DNA from: Burkholderia ambifaria
GTDB lineage: Bacteria; Pseudomonadota; Gammaproteobacteria; Burkholderiales; Burkholderiaceae
Direction of reading: 5' to 3'
NCBI RefSeq assembly: GCF_001443045.1
Contig: NZ_LKPJ01000011.1
Coordinates: forward strand, 124,001 to 188,000
DNA length: 64,000 bases
Each line of letters begins with the position of its first letter. Positions within the stretch are counted from its first letter, which is position 1. Shown piece after piece: positions 21,712 through 30,897 of this stretch. The notes under the pieces were generated by a model. That model was not told where the DNA came from and made no database searches. It saw only the letters and a program-made list of their open reading frames with translations. Made by a program: the position numbers and the translations under genes.

Positions 21712-22602
21712 TCATCCCCCCGAAGGATCGCGATACGCGAGCGCGCGTTCGATGAACGCGCGTGCCGCGACGCTGCGGTATGCGCCCTTGCGCGTGAGCA
21801 GCGCTGCCGTGCGCGACGGCAGCGGCGGATCGAGCTCCAGCGCGCACAAGTCGCCGCTCTCACGCGCGACCGCGTCCGGCAGCACCGTGGCCAGCCGCCC
21901 GCAGCGCACGAGTTCCAGCACCGCGCTGACCGTATTCGTCTCGATCGCGACCTTCGGCTGCGCGCCCTGCTCGATGAAATACCGGTCGATGCTTTCGCGC
22001 GTCGCGAACGCGCGGCTCAGCAGCACCAGCGGCTCGCCGACGAGTTCGGCCGGGCTCAGTGCGCGGCGGCGACGCGCGAGCCGATGCGTGCGGCCCGTCA
22101 CGAGCGCGAGCGGTTCTTCCCACAGCGGCAGCGCGTCGATGTCCGGCGCGCGCGGCGGCACGAACGCGAAGCCTGCATCGAGCCGGTCGTCGGCGAGCAG
22201 CGCCTCGATGCGCTCCTGCGGCATCGCGTCGATCGTCAGCGCGACGTTCGGGAAATCCGCATGGAACGCGTCGATCAGCGAGCCGCTCAGGTAGGCCGCG
22301 AAGGTCGGCATCATCGCGAGCCGCAGCGAACCGCTGCCGAGATCGGCGACGTCGTGCAGCGCACGCTGCCCGGTGTCGAGCTCGTGCAGCGCCGCGCGCG
22401 CATGGCGCGCATAGACCTCGCCGAATTCGGTGAGCCGCACCGTGCGGCCCGAGCGGTCGAACAATTGCACGCCGAGCATGTCCTCGAGCTGGCGGACCTG
22501 CTGCGACAGCGTCGGCTGCGACACGTGCAGCGCGTCGGCCGCACGCGTGAAGCTGCGCTGCTCGGCGACGGCCAGGAAATAGCGGATGTGGCGGAGTAGC
22601 AT
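21712..22602 (-). CDS. LysR-family regulator, CynR-like
   Basis: 296-residue LysR-type regulator with the helix-turn-helix in the first 60 residues (YFLAVAEQRSFTRAADALHV, SQPTLSQQVRQLED) and a periplasmic-binding-like effector domain. The N-terminus and the ADLGSGSLRLAMMPTFAAYL and LVLLSRAFATRESID regions resemble E. coli CynR as I remember it, but no cyanase (cynS) or cynT is nearby. It is divergent from an MFS transporter. A 15-bp palindrome at 22615 lies just upstream of its start. Its gene is convergent with the GntR regulator, 44 bases between stops. Confidence 0.87.
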   Translation of the reverse strand: MLLRHIRYFLAVAEQRSFTRAADALHVSQPTLSQQVRQLEDMLGVQLFDRSGRTVRLTEFGEVYARHARAALHELDTGQRALHDVADLGSGSLRLAMMPTFAAYLSGSLIDAFHADFPNVALTIDAMPQERIEALLADDRLDAGFAFVPPRAPDIDALPLWEEPLALVTGRTHRLARRRRALSPAELVGEPLVLLSRAFATRESIDRYFIEQGAQPKVAIETNTVSAVLELVRCGRLATVLPDAVARESGDLCALELDPPLPSRTAALLTRKGAYRSVAARAFIERALAYRDPSGG

Positions 22603-22614
22603 CGCGGCTCAGGT

Positions 22615-22629
22615 ATTGGTTACACCAAT
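22615..22629. promoter_or_regulatory. ATTGGT-N3-ACCAAT palindrome upstream of the CynR-like gene
   Basis: Perfect palindrome ATTGGT-TAC-ACCAAT, nested in a wider GGTATT/AATACC repeat (22612-22636), ending 13-27 bases before the LysR ATG. It could be the LysR regulator's own site, but its form matches PdhR-class GntR operators and the two palindromes at 20773 and 20948. The rest of the 22637-22914 gap is G/C-rich and shows nothing else. Confidence 0.6.
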
Positions 22630-22914
22630 GAATACCATAAGGATCCAGTCTTGGACGCTATGATTCGATTCCCGCATCATACGCACTTCCGCTCCCGCAC
22701 ACGGCGCCTGGCCGCCGCACCGGAGCGGCACGCCCGGGCCCGCCCTGCCCCCGCCCGCCGCACGACGATGCGCCGCCGCCCCATCCGGGCGCCGGCCACG
22801 CTCCGCCCGGCGCGCATCGGTACATCGCCGATCCGTTGACGCCGGCCCCGATTTCCGCAACCCCGCGCAGCCGACGGCCCGTGCCGCCGGCCGGCGCCGC
22901 TGTTTTTCGCGACC

Positions 22915-24114
22915 ATGGAACCGCATCACGACAACCATCCTCCCCTGACCCGCGCGATGACGCTGCTGTTCGCCTGCGCGTGCGGCATTGTCATCGGCAA
23001 CATCTATTACGCGCAGCCGCTGCTCGCGGCGATCGCGCACAGCTTCGGCCGCCCGCCCGCCGAGCTCGGCTATCTCGTCACGCTGACGCAGCTCGGCTAT
23101 GCGGCGAGCCTGCTGCTGATCGTCCCGCTCGGCGACGCGGTCAACCGCCACACGCTGATCGTGCGGCTGCTCGTGCTCAACGTCGTCGCGCTGGTGGCCG
23201 TCGCGCTCAGCACGAACTTCGCGATGTTCGTCGTCGCGAACATCGCGCTCGGCTTCGTCACATGCTCGACGCAGCTGCTCGTGCCGTTCGCCGCATCGCT
23301 CGCCGATGCGCGCACGCGCGGCCGCGCGGTCGGCACCGTGATGAGCGGGCTGCTGCTCGGCATCCTGCTCGCGCGCGTCGCGGCCGGTGCGATCGCCGAC
23401 GGATTCGGCTGGCGTGCGGTGTACGGGATCGCCGCGGCGATGATCCTCGCACTGACCGGCGTGCTCGCGGTGAAGCTGCCGAAGGATCGCCGCCACGCGC
23501 GGCTCGACTACGCGGCGCTGATGAAGTCGCTCGTCGCGCTGGTGCGCGCGCAGCCGCTGATCGCACTGCGCTCCACATACGGCGCACTCGTGTTCGCGTG
23601 CTTCAGCCTGCTGTGGACCGGTCTTACGTTCCTGTTGAGCCAGCCGCCGTACAGCTATTCCGAAGGACAGATCGGCCTGTTCGGGATCGTCGGCGCGGTG
23701 GGCGCGCTCGCGGCGACGTCGGCCGGCCGGCTCGTCGATCGCGGCCACGGCAACGCGGCGACCGGCCTGTTCGCGGCGGCCGTGCTCGCCTCGTTCGCGC
23801 TGATCGCGGCCGGCGCGCATTCGCTCGTCGCGCTGATCGCGGGGATCCTGCTGCTCGACGTCGGCGTGCAGGGCATGCACATCTCGAACCAGAGCGTGAT
23901 CTACGCGCTCGCCGGCAACGCGCGCAGCCGCGTGACGACGATCTACCTGACGAGCTACTTCATCGGCGGTGCGCTCGGATCGTTCGCGGCGAGCGTCGCA
24001 TACGGCATCGACGGCTGGCGCGGCGTGTGCATCGCGGGCGCGGCACTGTCCGGCGTGCTGATCGCGCTGTGGCTCGCGTCGCAGCGCGTGGGCGTGCGCC
24101 AGGTCACGCAATAA
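22915..24114 (+). CDS. MFS transporter
   Basis: 399-residue major facilitator with 12 predicted membrane segments. The loop 2-3 motif is VPLGDAVNRHTLIV and the second half begins near residue 205 after a basic loop (KLPKDRRHARLDY). The overall form (FACACGIVIGNIYYAQPLL at the N-terminus) is that of YgaY/YfhI-type drug or metabolite exporters; substrate unknown. It is divergent from the CynR-like regulator and ends at a good terminator. ATG at 22915 chosen as the family-like start. Confidence 0.85.
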   Translation: MEPHHDNHPPLTRAMTLLFACACGIVIGNIYYAQPLLAAIAHSFGRPPAELGYLVTLTQLGYAASLLLIVPLGDAVNRHTLIVRLLVLNVVALVAVALSTNFAMFVVANIALGFVTCSTQLLVPFAASLADARTRGRAVGTVMSGLLLGILLARVAAGAIADGFGWRAVYGIAAAMILALTGVLAVKLPKDRRHARLDYAALMKSLVALVRAQPLIALRSTYGALVFACFSLLWTGLTFLLSQPPYSYSEGQIGLFGIVGAVGALAATSAGRLVDRGHGNAATGLFAAAVLASFALIAAGAHSLVALIAGILLLDVGVQGMHISNQSVIYALAGNARSRVTTIYLTSYFIGGALGSFAASVAYGIDGWRGVCIAGAALSGVLIALWLASQRVGVRQVTQ

Positions 24115-24136
24115 ACCGCTCCCGCGCCATCAATTG

Positions 24137-24174
24137 AAAAGGCACGCTCCGCGACCCGCGGGCGTGCCTTTTTT
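24137..24174 (+). terminator. Terminator of the MFS gene
   Basis: AAAAGGCACGC (24137-24147) pairs with GCGTGCCTTTT (24162-24172), and T continues to 24174, 23 bases after the MFS stop. Confidence 0.88.
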
Positions 24175-24207
24175 ACGTCGGCGCAATCGCGCGGCATCAG
24201 CGCACGA

Positions 24208-25266
24208 TCACGCCCCCTCGCTCGCGAAATCGATCAGCACCTTCATCGCGCGCTGCCGGTCGCCGGCCAATTCGAACGCGCGGTTCGCATCGCGCATCGG
24301 GAACACACTCGTCACGGCCGGACGCAAGTCGACGCGCGCCGTATTGATCAGCTGCACCGCGAGCGCGAATTCCGCATGGAAGCGGAACGAGCCGCAGATC
24401 GACAGCTCCTTCGCGACCACGACGTTCTGCGGCAGGCTGACGTCGCCGCCGAGCCCGAGCTGCACGACGATGCCGCGCGGCCGCATCACGTCGAGACCGT
24501 CACGCAGCGCGCGCGCATTGCCCGAACACTCGATCATCACGTCGAACGTGCCCTTGTCGGCGCCGTAGCGCGCGACCCAGCCGGTGTCCGTCATCGCGTT
24601 GATCGTGCGGTCGGCGCCGAGCGCGCGGGCGACCTCGAGCGGCGCATCGACCACGTCGGTCGCCACGATCTCCGCCGCACCGTGCACGCGCGCCGCCGCG
24701 ACCGCCAGCACGCCGATCGGCCCGCACCCCGACACGAGCACGCGCCTGCCGATCAGCGGGCCTGCGCGCGATACCGCATGCAGCCCGACCGCGAACGGCT
24801 CGGCGAGCGCCGCGAGCGACAGCGGCACATGGTCCGCCACCTTCACGCACTGCGCGGCGTCGCACACGAGCGCGTTGCGAAACGCGCCCTGCACGTGCGG
24901 CATGCGCATCGCGCTGCCGTAGAAGCGCATGTCGAGACACTGGTTCGGCAGTCCTTCGAGGCAATAGCGGCACGCGCCGCACGGGCGGCTCGGATTCACC
25001 GCCACGCGATCGCCGACCTGCACCGACGTCACGTCCGGGGCGACCGCCGCGACCGTGCCGGCCACTTCATGGCCGAGCACCATCGGCTGCTGCAGCCGGA
25101 TCGCGCCGAAGCCGCCATGCCGGAAGTAATGCAGGTCGGAGCCGCAGATGCCGCCCATCGCGACATCGACGCGCACCTGCCCCGGGCCGATCTCGCCCGC
25201 GTCCTGCTCTTCGAGCCGCAGGTCGTTCGGCCCGTGGATCACGAGACACATGCAGCGCATACGCAT
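24208..25266 (-). CDS. idnD: L-idonate 5-dehydrogenase-like zinc alcohol dehydrogenase
   Basis: Zinc-dependent medium-chain dehydrogenase, likely oxidising L-idonate to 5-ketogluconate. The 352-residue protein has catalytic zinc ligands in GGICGSDLHYF and GHEVAG, structural zinc cysteines in CGACRYCLEGLPNQC, and a Rossmann motif VSGCGPIGVLAV. The HYFRHGGFG segment after the first zinc cysteine is typical of idonate dehydrogenases. The ATG at 25266 has GAGGAGG. It lies 10 bases after the hydroxyacid dehydrogenase and ends the cluster idnO-MFS-hydroxyacid dehydrogenase-idnD. Confidence 0.85.
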   Translation of the reverse strand: MRMRCMCLVIHGPNDLRLEEQDAGEIGPGQVRVDVAMGGICGSDLHYFRHGGFGAIRLQQPMVLGHEVAGTVAAVAPDVTSVQVGDRVAVNPSRPCGACRYCLEGLPNQCLDMRFYGSAMRMPHVQGAFRNALVCDAAQCVKVADHVPLSLAALAEPFAVGLHAVSRAGPLIGRRVLVSGCGPIGVLAVAAARVHGAAEIVATDVVDAPLEVARALGADRTINAMTDTGWVARYGADKGTFDVMIECSGNARALRDGLDVMRPRGIVVQLGLGGDVSLPQNVVVAKELSICGSFRFHAEFALAVQLINTARVDLRPAVTSVFPMRDANRAFELAGDRQRAMKVLIDFASEGA

Positions 25267-25276
25267 GACATCCTCC

Positions 25277-26233
25277 TCAGACGACCGGCGTGAGCAACGG
25301 CTCGCCGGCAAAGTGCGCAGCGAGGTTGTCGCGCACGAGCCAGCCCATCGCCTGGCGCGTCTCGACGGTACCGCTCGCATGATGCGGCTGCAGCAGCACG
25401 TTCTGCAACGCGAGGAAACGCGGGTCGATGCGCGGCTCGTTCCAGAACACGTCGAGCGCCGCGCCGGCGATCACGCCACGTTCGAGCGCATCGAGCAGCG
25501 CGGGCTCGTCGACGGTCGTGCCGCGCGACACGTTCACGAGATAGCCGCGCGAGCCCAGCGCGTCGAGCACGGCCGCATCGACGAGATGGCGGGTCGACGC
25601 GCCGCCCGCAAGCGTGACGATCAGCACGTCGCACCAGCCGGCCAGCTCGGTCAGGCGGCCGAAGAAGCGGTGCTGGCTGTCCGCACGCGGCGCGACGTCG
25701 AAGTAGCCGAGTTCGACGTCGAAGCCCGACAGCCGGCGCGCGAGCGTCGAACCGATCCGGCCGAAGCCGACGATGCCGACGCGCTTGCCGTACAGGCGCG
25801 TGACGAGCGGCATGTCGCCGCCTGACCACGCGCCGGAGCGCACGTACGCGTCGCCGGCACCGATCCGGCGCAGCAATGCGAGCGTAAGCCCGACACCAAG
25901 ATCGGCGACGTCGCCGGTCAGCACGTCGGGGGTGTTGGTCACGCGGATCCCGCGCTCGCGGGCTGCCGCCAGATCGATCGCATCGGTGCCGACGCCGTAG
26001 CACGAGATGATCTCGAGCTGGGGCAGCGCGGCAATCAGCGTGGCATCGGCACCGAGGTCGCCGCGCGTCGCGATCGCGCGCACGCCGGCGCCGTGTTCGG
26101 CGAGGAACGCCGCGCGGTCGGCGGCCTCCCACAGCCGGTGAACGTCATAGCCGGTCGACAGCCATGCGTCGTCCCACGGCTGGTAGGGGCCCGTCATCAG
26201 CAGTTCGGGCCGCTGGGTCGATTCGTGCGCCAT
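25277..26233 (-). CDS. D-2-hydroxyacid dehydrogenase (2-ketogluconate/glyoxylate reductase type)
   Basis: 318-residue NAD(P)H-dependent 2-hydroxyacid dehydrogenase: nucleotide motif VGFGRIGSTLARRL at about 155, the catalytic Arg in VNVSRGTTVDEP, Glu in FWNEPRID, and His in LQPHHASGT, all intact. The ATG at 26233 has an AGGAG site; the longer frame to 26320 has none. Within an idonate cluster it most likely reduces 2-ketogluconate to gluconate or 2,5-diketogluconate to 5-ketogluconate (inference). Glyoxylate/hydroxypyruvate reductase activity is also common in this group. Confidence 0.85.
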   Translation of the reverse strand: MAHESTQRPELLMTGPYQPWDDAWLSTGYDVHRLWEAADRAAFLAEHGAGVRAIATRGDLGADATLIAALPQLEIISCYGVGTDAIDLAAARERGIRVTNTPDVLTGDVADLGVGLTLALLRRIGAGDAYVRSGAWSGGDMPLVTRLYGKRVGIVGFGRIGSTLARRLSGFDVELGYFDVAPRADSQHRFFGRLTELAGWCDVLIVTLAGGASTRHLVDAAVLDALGSRGYLVNVSRGTTVDEPALLDALERGVIAGAALDVFWNEPRIDPRFLALQNVLLQPHHASGTVETRQAMGWLVRDNLAAHFAGEPLLTPVV

Positions 26234-26303
26234 CTGCGCTTGCTCCTGTCGAAAAGCGTTGGAATTCGAATGCGTGCCGGGCCGCGTCGGCCGCCCGGCC
26301 CGT

Positions 26304-27752
26304 TCATGCATGCCGTGCAAGCGGTTCTGCGTCAGCGGCCGGTTGCGCCTGCGCGGCGTCGAGCGGATCGTCGAGATCGCGGTTCAGCGGTTCCGGCATG
26401 CGTGACGTCGTGAACAGCGTGATCAGCGTCAGCAGCACCAGGTACGCGGCAATCGGCACCCAGGCGCGCACGCCGGCCGTGTGGTCGCCGCCGTGCAGCG
26501 CGATCACGGTCGCGATGATCGTCGCGCCGATGAGCGGGGCGATCCCGCCCGCGAGCACGGCCGACACTTCGCGCGAGAACGACACGCCCATGTAGCGATG
26601 GCGTGAGCCGAACAGTTCGGGCAGCAGCGCGGCCTGCGCGCCGAGCATCCCCCAGTTCGCGAAGCCCTGCGCGACAGAGATCGCGATGACGCTCGCGACC
26701 ACGTTCCCCTGGCTGAAGATCCACCACACCGGGAACGCGAGCGCGAGTTGCAGCCACGCGAACGTGCGGTACACGCGCACGCGGCCGAAGCGATCGCTCA
26801 GCCGGCCCGCCAGCGGCACCGTGCACGCGCCGACGGTCGCCGCGCACACCAGCGCGAGCGCGCCGATCGGCCCCTTCATCCCGATCACGCCGGCGAGATA
26901 GCTGACGGCGAGCGCCTGGTAGATCGACGAGCCGCCGTTTTCGGCCATCCGCAGGCCGATGCCGATCAGCAGCGTGCGCTTCGAATGCTGCACGGCGCTC
27001 TTCAGCGGATTCGCCAGGACCTGCGCGCGCTTCTCGAGCCGCACGAAGGTGGGCGACTCGTGCAGCCGCACGCGCATGTAGATCCCGACCGCGACGATCA
27101 CCGCGCTGAACAGGAACGGCACGCGCCAGCCCCAGCCGTCGGTGACCCGATCGATGTTTGCGAGCAGCAGGAAATAGACGGCCGCCGCGAGCACCGTGCC
27201 GAGCTGGATGCCCAGGAACGGCAGCGACGCATAGAAGCCGCGCTTGCCCGGCGGCGCGTATTCGGTCATCAGCACCGCGGCGCCGGCCTGCTCCGCGCCT
27301 GCGCCCAGCCCCTGCAGGATGCGCAGCAGGATCAGCAGCGCGGGCGCCCAGTAGCCGGCCGTCGCGAAGGTCGGCAGCACGCCGATCAGCGTGCTCGCGA
27401 CACCCATCAGCAGCACCGTTGCGGTCAGCACGAACTTGCGGCCGATCCGGTCGCCGAGCACGCCGAACACGACGCCGCCGAGCGGGCGCACCGCGAAGCC
27501 GACGAAGTAAGTGCCGAAGCTCGCGATCAGCCGCATCTCGGCGGTCTGCGCCGGAAAGAACAGCGGCCCGAACACCAGCGCCGACGCGAGCGTGTACAAC
27601 GCGAAATCGTAGTATTCGAGCGCGCTGCCGAGCGAGCAGGTCCATGCCGCGCGGTTGAGCTGCTTCGGGTCGACGCCGCGGCGCTCGACGGTCTCGCCCG
27701 GCGCGCCGGACCCTGCATCGTGCCGCGCGGGCGGCGGGGAAATGCGATCCAT
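26304..27752 (-). CDS. MFS transporter, metabolite:H+ symporter type
   Basis: 482-residue permease of the metabolite:H+ symporter (ProP/KgtP-like) branch: N-terminal cytosolic tail, SALEYYDFALYTLASALVF, loop 2-3 motif GVLGDRIGRKFVL, and a cytosolic C-terminus. ATG 27752 has AGGAGA. By position between the hydroxyacid dehydrogenase and idnO it probably imports a sugar acid such as idonate or a ketogluconate; substrate is inferred from context only. Confidence 0.85.
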   Translation of the reverse strand: MDRISPPPARHDAGSGAPGETVERRGVDPKQLNRAAWTCSLGSALEYYDFALYTLASALVFGPLFFPAQTAEMRLIASFGTYFVGFAVRPLGGVVFGVLGDRIGRKFVLTATVLLMGVASTLIGVLPTFATAGYWAPALLILLRILQGLGAGAEQAGAAVLMTEYAPPGKRGFYASLPFLGIQLGTVLAAAVYFLLLANIDRVTDGWGWRVPFLFSAVIVAVGIYMRVRLHESPTFVRLEKRAQVLANPLKSAVQHSKRTLLIGIGLRMAENGGSSIYQALAVSYLAGVIGMKGPIGALALVCAATVGACTVPLAGRLSDRFGRVRVYRTFAWLQLALAFPVWWIFSQGNVVASVIAISVAQGFANWGMLGAQAALLPELFGSRHRYMGVSFSREVSAVLAGGIAPLIGATIIATVIALHGGDHTAGVRAWVPIAAYLVLLTLITLFTTSRMPEPLNRDLDDPLDAAQAQPAADAEPLARHA

Positions 27753-27908
27753 CGTTGTCTCCTGTCTCCTGCCTTCCGTTCCGGAACCCGGCTGCGTATC
27801 GCGCGACCGGGACATCGGCCCGCTCGTGCGGCGGGCTCTTCTGGGACTTCGGATGCCGGCCGAAGCCGGCGCAACGGCGCGCCGCGCACTACGCGGGCGC
27901 GCCGCCGC

Positions 27909-28682
27909 TCAAACGGCGCTGGTCAAGCCACCGTCGACGAACAGCGTCTGGCCGTTCACGAAATCGGATGCGGCCGACGCGAGGAAGATCGCCGCGCCGC
28001 ACAGCTCGTCCACGCGCCCCCAGCGACCGGCCGGCGTGCGCTTGCACAGCCAGTCGGAGAACGCCGCATCATCGACCAGCGCGCGGTTGAGTTCGGTTTC
28101 GAAATAGCCGGGCGCGAGGCCGTTCGCCTGGATGCCGTGGCGCGCCCAGTCGGCGCACATCCCTTTCGTCAGCATCCGCACCGCGCCCTTGGTCGCCGCA
28201 TACGGCGCGATCGTCGGCCGCGCGAGCTCGCTCTGCACCGAGCAGATGTTGATGATCTTCCCGCGGCCGCGCGCGATCATGTGCCGCGCGACGGCCTGCG
28301 CGACGTTGAACACGCCGTCGAGGTTCACGCGCATCAGAGCATGCCAGTCGTCGGGTTCGAACGCGTCGAGCGGTGCGCGGCGCTGGATGCCCGCATTGTT
28401 CACGAGGATGTCGATCGCGCCGGCGCGCGCCTCGAAATCGTCGATCGCCGCGCGCACCTGCGCATGCTCGGCGACATCGAATACCGCGTAATCGGCCGTG
28501 AAGCCTTCCTCGCGCAGGTGCCGCACGAGCGTCGCGGCCTTCTCTTCATTGCGATCGTTGATGACGATCGCCGCCCCCGCTTCGGCGAGCCCGCGGGCGA
28601 GCGTCAGCCCGATCCCGCGTCCGGAACCGGTAATCAGTGCGCGGCGGCCGTCGAGGCGGAACCGGTCAAGCGCGTTGTTCAT
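27909..28682 (-). CDS. idnO: Gluconate 5-dehydrogenase (SDR)
   Basis: Short-chain dehydrogenase expected to reduce 5-ketogluconate to D-gluconate. The 257-residue protein has the TGSGRGIG cofactor motif at 18-25, NNAG at 95-98, catalytic Ser in CSVQS and the YAATK catalytic pair at 161-165. The start ATG 28682 (MNNALDRFRLDGRRALITGS) matches Ga5DH/IdnO proteins. First gene of the idonate cluster, divergent from a LysR regulator. Gluconate made here would enter GntK-Edd-Eda; the cluster has no gluconokinase of its own. Confidence 0.87.
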   Translation of the reverse strand: MNNALDRFRLDGRRALITGSGRGIGLTLARGLAEAGAAIVINDRNEEKAATLVRHLREEGFTADYAVFDVAEHAQVRAAIDDFEARAGAIDILVNNAGIQRRAPLDAFEPDDWHALMRVNLDGVFNVAQAVARHMIARGRGKIINICSVQSELARPTIAPYAATKGAVRMLTKGMCADWARHGIQANGLAPGYFETELNRALVDDAAFSDWLCKRTPAGRWGRVDELCGAAIFLASAASDFVNGQTLFVDGGLTSAV

Positions 28683-28789
28683 GCGTGTCTCCTCGTGCCA
28701 GTCGGGCCGGCGGCCCATCGCGGCCGGTCTCGCGTTGAAGGTATCTTCGGCTGCCAGCCGGGCGCCGCGCCAATGGTCTTTTTTGATCC

Positions 28790-28804
28790 GGTTATCATGA
28801 AACC
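28790..28804. promoter_or_regulatory. Possible LysR-type operator between idnO and its LysR gene
   Basis: GGTT-N7-AACC dyad within the 151-base divergent region, 29-43 bases before the LysR ATG. The region also has a run of T and A unusual for this G/C-rich window. Only a weak guess; no second site seen. Confidence 0.3.
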
Positions 28805-28833
28805 TGATTACCGCTCTCACCTGCCCGCCGCCC

Positions 28834-29724
28834 ATGGAACTCAAGCAATTGCGCGCCTTCGTCACGCTCGCGGAAGAACTGCATTTCGGGCGCGCAGCGC
28901 AGCGCCTGTTCATCGTGCAGCCCGCACTGAGCATGCAGATCAAGGCACTCGAGGAAGAGCTCGACGCGCGCCTGTTCGAGCGCGACCGGCACAAGGTCGA
29001 ACTGAGCGATACGGGGCGCGTGTTCCTGCCCGAGGCGCGCGCCACGCTGCAGCAGGCCGCGCGCGCGGAGCAGATGGCGCGACTGTCGAGCCGCGGCGAG
29101 ATCGGCACGCTGCGCATCGCGTTCGTGTCGTCGGTGCTGCCGGCGCTGCTGCCGGCCGTGCTGCGCACGATGCGCGAGCGCTATCCGCTGATCACGGTCG
29201 AACTGAAGGATTTGCCGACGCCCGATCAGGTCGCCGCGCTGCGCGACCGGCGCATCGATTTCGGGATGATCCGGCTGCCGGCCGCGTATGCGGGCATCGA
29301 CACGCGCGTGGTGCTCGAGGAAGGTTTCGTCGTCGCACTGCCGCTCGACCATCCGCTCGCCGCGCACGCCACGATCGCGCCGGACGCTTTGCGCGACCAG
29401 CCCGCGTTCGTGCTCGCGCGCCGCTACGCGCCCGGCTTTCACGATGACATGCTGCTCGCGCTGAGCCGCGCGGGCACGACGCTCGAGATCGCGCAGGAGT
29501 TCGGGGAGTTCACGACGATGCTCGCGCTCGTCGCGGCCGGGATGGGTATCGGGCTGATCCCGTCGGAAGCCGCGAGCGCACTGCCGCCGAACGTGCTCGC
29601 ACGGCCGCTCGACCTGGCCGGCCACCGCACCGGCATCGGGCTCGCGTGGACCGACCTCGACAGCCCGCTGAAGCGCGCGTTCGTCGACGCGCTCGAACAC
29701 ACGACGGCGAACGCCGGGCAATAA
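28834..29724 (+). CDS. LysR-family regulator of the idonate cluster
   Basis: 296-residue LysR regulator: HTH in residues 1-60 (LRAFVTLAEELHFGRAAQRL, VQPALSMQIKALEEEL) and effector domain with FVVALPLDHPLA and VAAGMGIGLIPSEA. The HTH subtype (hydrocarbon/aromatic-type HFGRAA) resembles CbbR/CatR-like branches. It is divergent from idnO, the usual layout for LysR activators, so it likely activates the cluster; E. coli idn genes use a LacI-type regulator instead. Confidence 0.88.
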   Translation: MELKQLRAFVTLAEELHFGRAAQRLFIVQPALSMQIKALEEELDARLFERDRHKVELSDTGRVFLPEARATLQQAARAEQMARLSSRGEIGTLRIAFVSSVLPALLPAVLRTMRERYPLITVELKDLPTPDQVAALRDRRIDFGMIRLPAAYAGIDTRVVLEEGFVVALPLDHPLAAHATIAPDALRDQPAFVLARRYAPGFHDDMLLALSRAGTTLEIAQEFGEFTTMLALVAAGMGIGLIPSEAASALPPNVLARPLDLAGHRTGIGLAWTDLDSPLKRAFVDALEHTTANAGQ

Positions 29725-29753
29725 AAAACCCGGCCGCAGAATCGGGCCGGGTT
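29722..29753 (-). terminator. Terminator of gapA (bidirectional)
   Basis: AACCCGGCC (29727-29735) pairs with GGCCGGGTT (29745-29753); on the minus strand it is followed by a T tract (29723-29728). It overlaps the stop of the convergent LysR gene. Confidence 0.88.
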
Positions 29754-29799
29754 CGTTCGCCGCGCGGGCCGCCTTGCGGCAGCCGCGCCACGTGCGGGA

Positions 29800-30810
29800 T
29801 TACTTCGCGTTCGCGAATGCGACTGCCGTATCCAGCATGCGGTTCGAGAAACCCCACTCGTTGTCGTACCAGCTCGACACCTTGACGAGGCGGCCCGACA
29901 CCTTGGTCAGCGTGGCGTCGAACGTCGACGAAGCCGGGTTGTGGTTGAAGTCGATCGACACCAGCGGTGCGTCGTTGTAGCCGAGGATACCCTTCAGCGC
30001 GCCTTCCGATGCTTCCTTCATGATCGCGTTGACTTCCTCGACCGTCGTATCGCGCTTCGCGATGAACGACAGGTCGACGATCGACACGTTGATCGTCGGG
30101 ACGCGGATCGCGTAACCGTCGAGCTTGCCGTTCAGTTCCGGCAGCACCAGGCCGACGGCCGATGCGGCACCCGTCTTCGTCGGGATCTGGCTGTGCGTGG
30201 CCGAACGCGCGCGACGCAGGTCTTCGTGGTAGACGTCCGTCAGCACCTGGTCGTTCGTGTACGCGTGGATCGTCGTCATCAGGCCGGTTTCGAGGCCGAT
30301 CTTGTCGTTCAGCGGCTTGACGAGCGGCGCGAGGCAGTTCGTCGTGCACGATGCGTTCGAGATGACGGTGTGCTCGGCCTTCAGCACGTCGTGGTTCACG
30401 CCGTAGACGATCGTCGCGTCGACGTCCTTGCCGCCCGGCGCCGAGATGATCACCTTCTTCGCGCCGCCCTTCAGGTGCGCGCTCGCCTTTTCCTTCGTCG
30501 TGAAGAAGCCCGTGCATTCCATCACGACGTCGACGCCGAGTTCGCCCCACGGCAGTTCTGCCGGGTTGCGGTTGGCCAGCACGCGGATCTTGTCGCCGTT
30601 CACGACGAGGTAATCGCCGTCGACCGACACTTCGCCCGGGAACTTGCCGTGCGCGGTGTCGTACTGGGTCAGGTGCGCGTTGGTCTTCGCATCGCCCAGG
30701 TCGTTGATCGCGACGATCTCGAGATCGTGCTTCTTGCCGTTTTCATAGAACGCGCGCAGCGTGTTGCGGCCGATACGGCCGTAGCCGTTGATTGCGACGC
30801 GGATCGTCAT
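29800..30810 (-). CDS. gapA: Glyceraldehyde-3-phosphate dehydrogenase
   Basis: Glycolytic enzyme oxidising glyceraldehyde-3-phosphate, a product of Eda and Tkt. The 336-residue protein has the NAD motif [10 protein letters not shown] at 7-16 and the active-site [12 protein letters not shown] with catalytic Cys155. It lies 87 bases after tktA on the same strand, and cotranscription is likely. The ATG at 30810 has a GGAGA site. No HexR-type palindrome is visible upstream, unlike gapA of gammaproteobacteria. Confidence 0.97.
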   Translation of the reverse strand: MTIRVAINGYGRIGRNTLRAFYENGKKHDLEIVAINDLGDAKTNAHLTQYDTAHGKFPGEVSVDGDYLVVNGDKIRVLANRNPAELPWGELGVDVVMECTGFFTTKEKASAHLKGGAKKVIISAPGGKDVDATIVYGVNHDVLKAEHTVISNASCTTNCLAPLVKPLNDKIGLETGLMTTIHAYTNDQVLTDVYHEDLRRARSATHSQIPTKTGAASAVGLVLPELNGKLDGYAIRVPTINVSIVDLSFIAKRDTTVEEVNAIMKEASEGALKGILGYNDAPLVSIDFNHNPASSTFDATLTKVSGRLVKVSSWYDNEWGFSNRMLDTAVAFANAK

Positions 30811-30897
30811 GGTTTATCTCCTGATGGCTGAAAAAATTCGATTCGTGCAGCTTCACGGTGCGACGCGCGCGAGGGGTGACGCGCGTCGCGAATGCTT

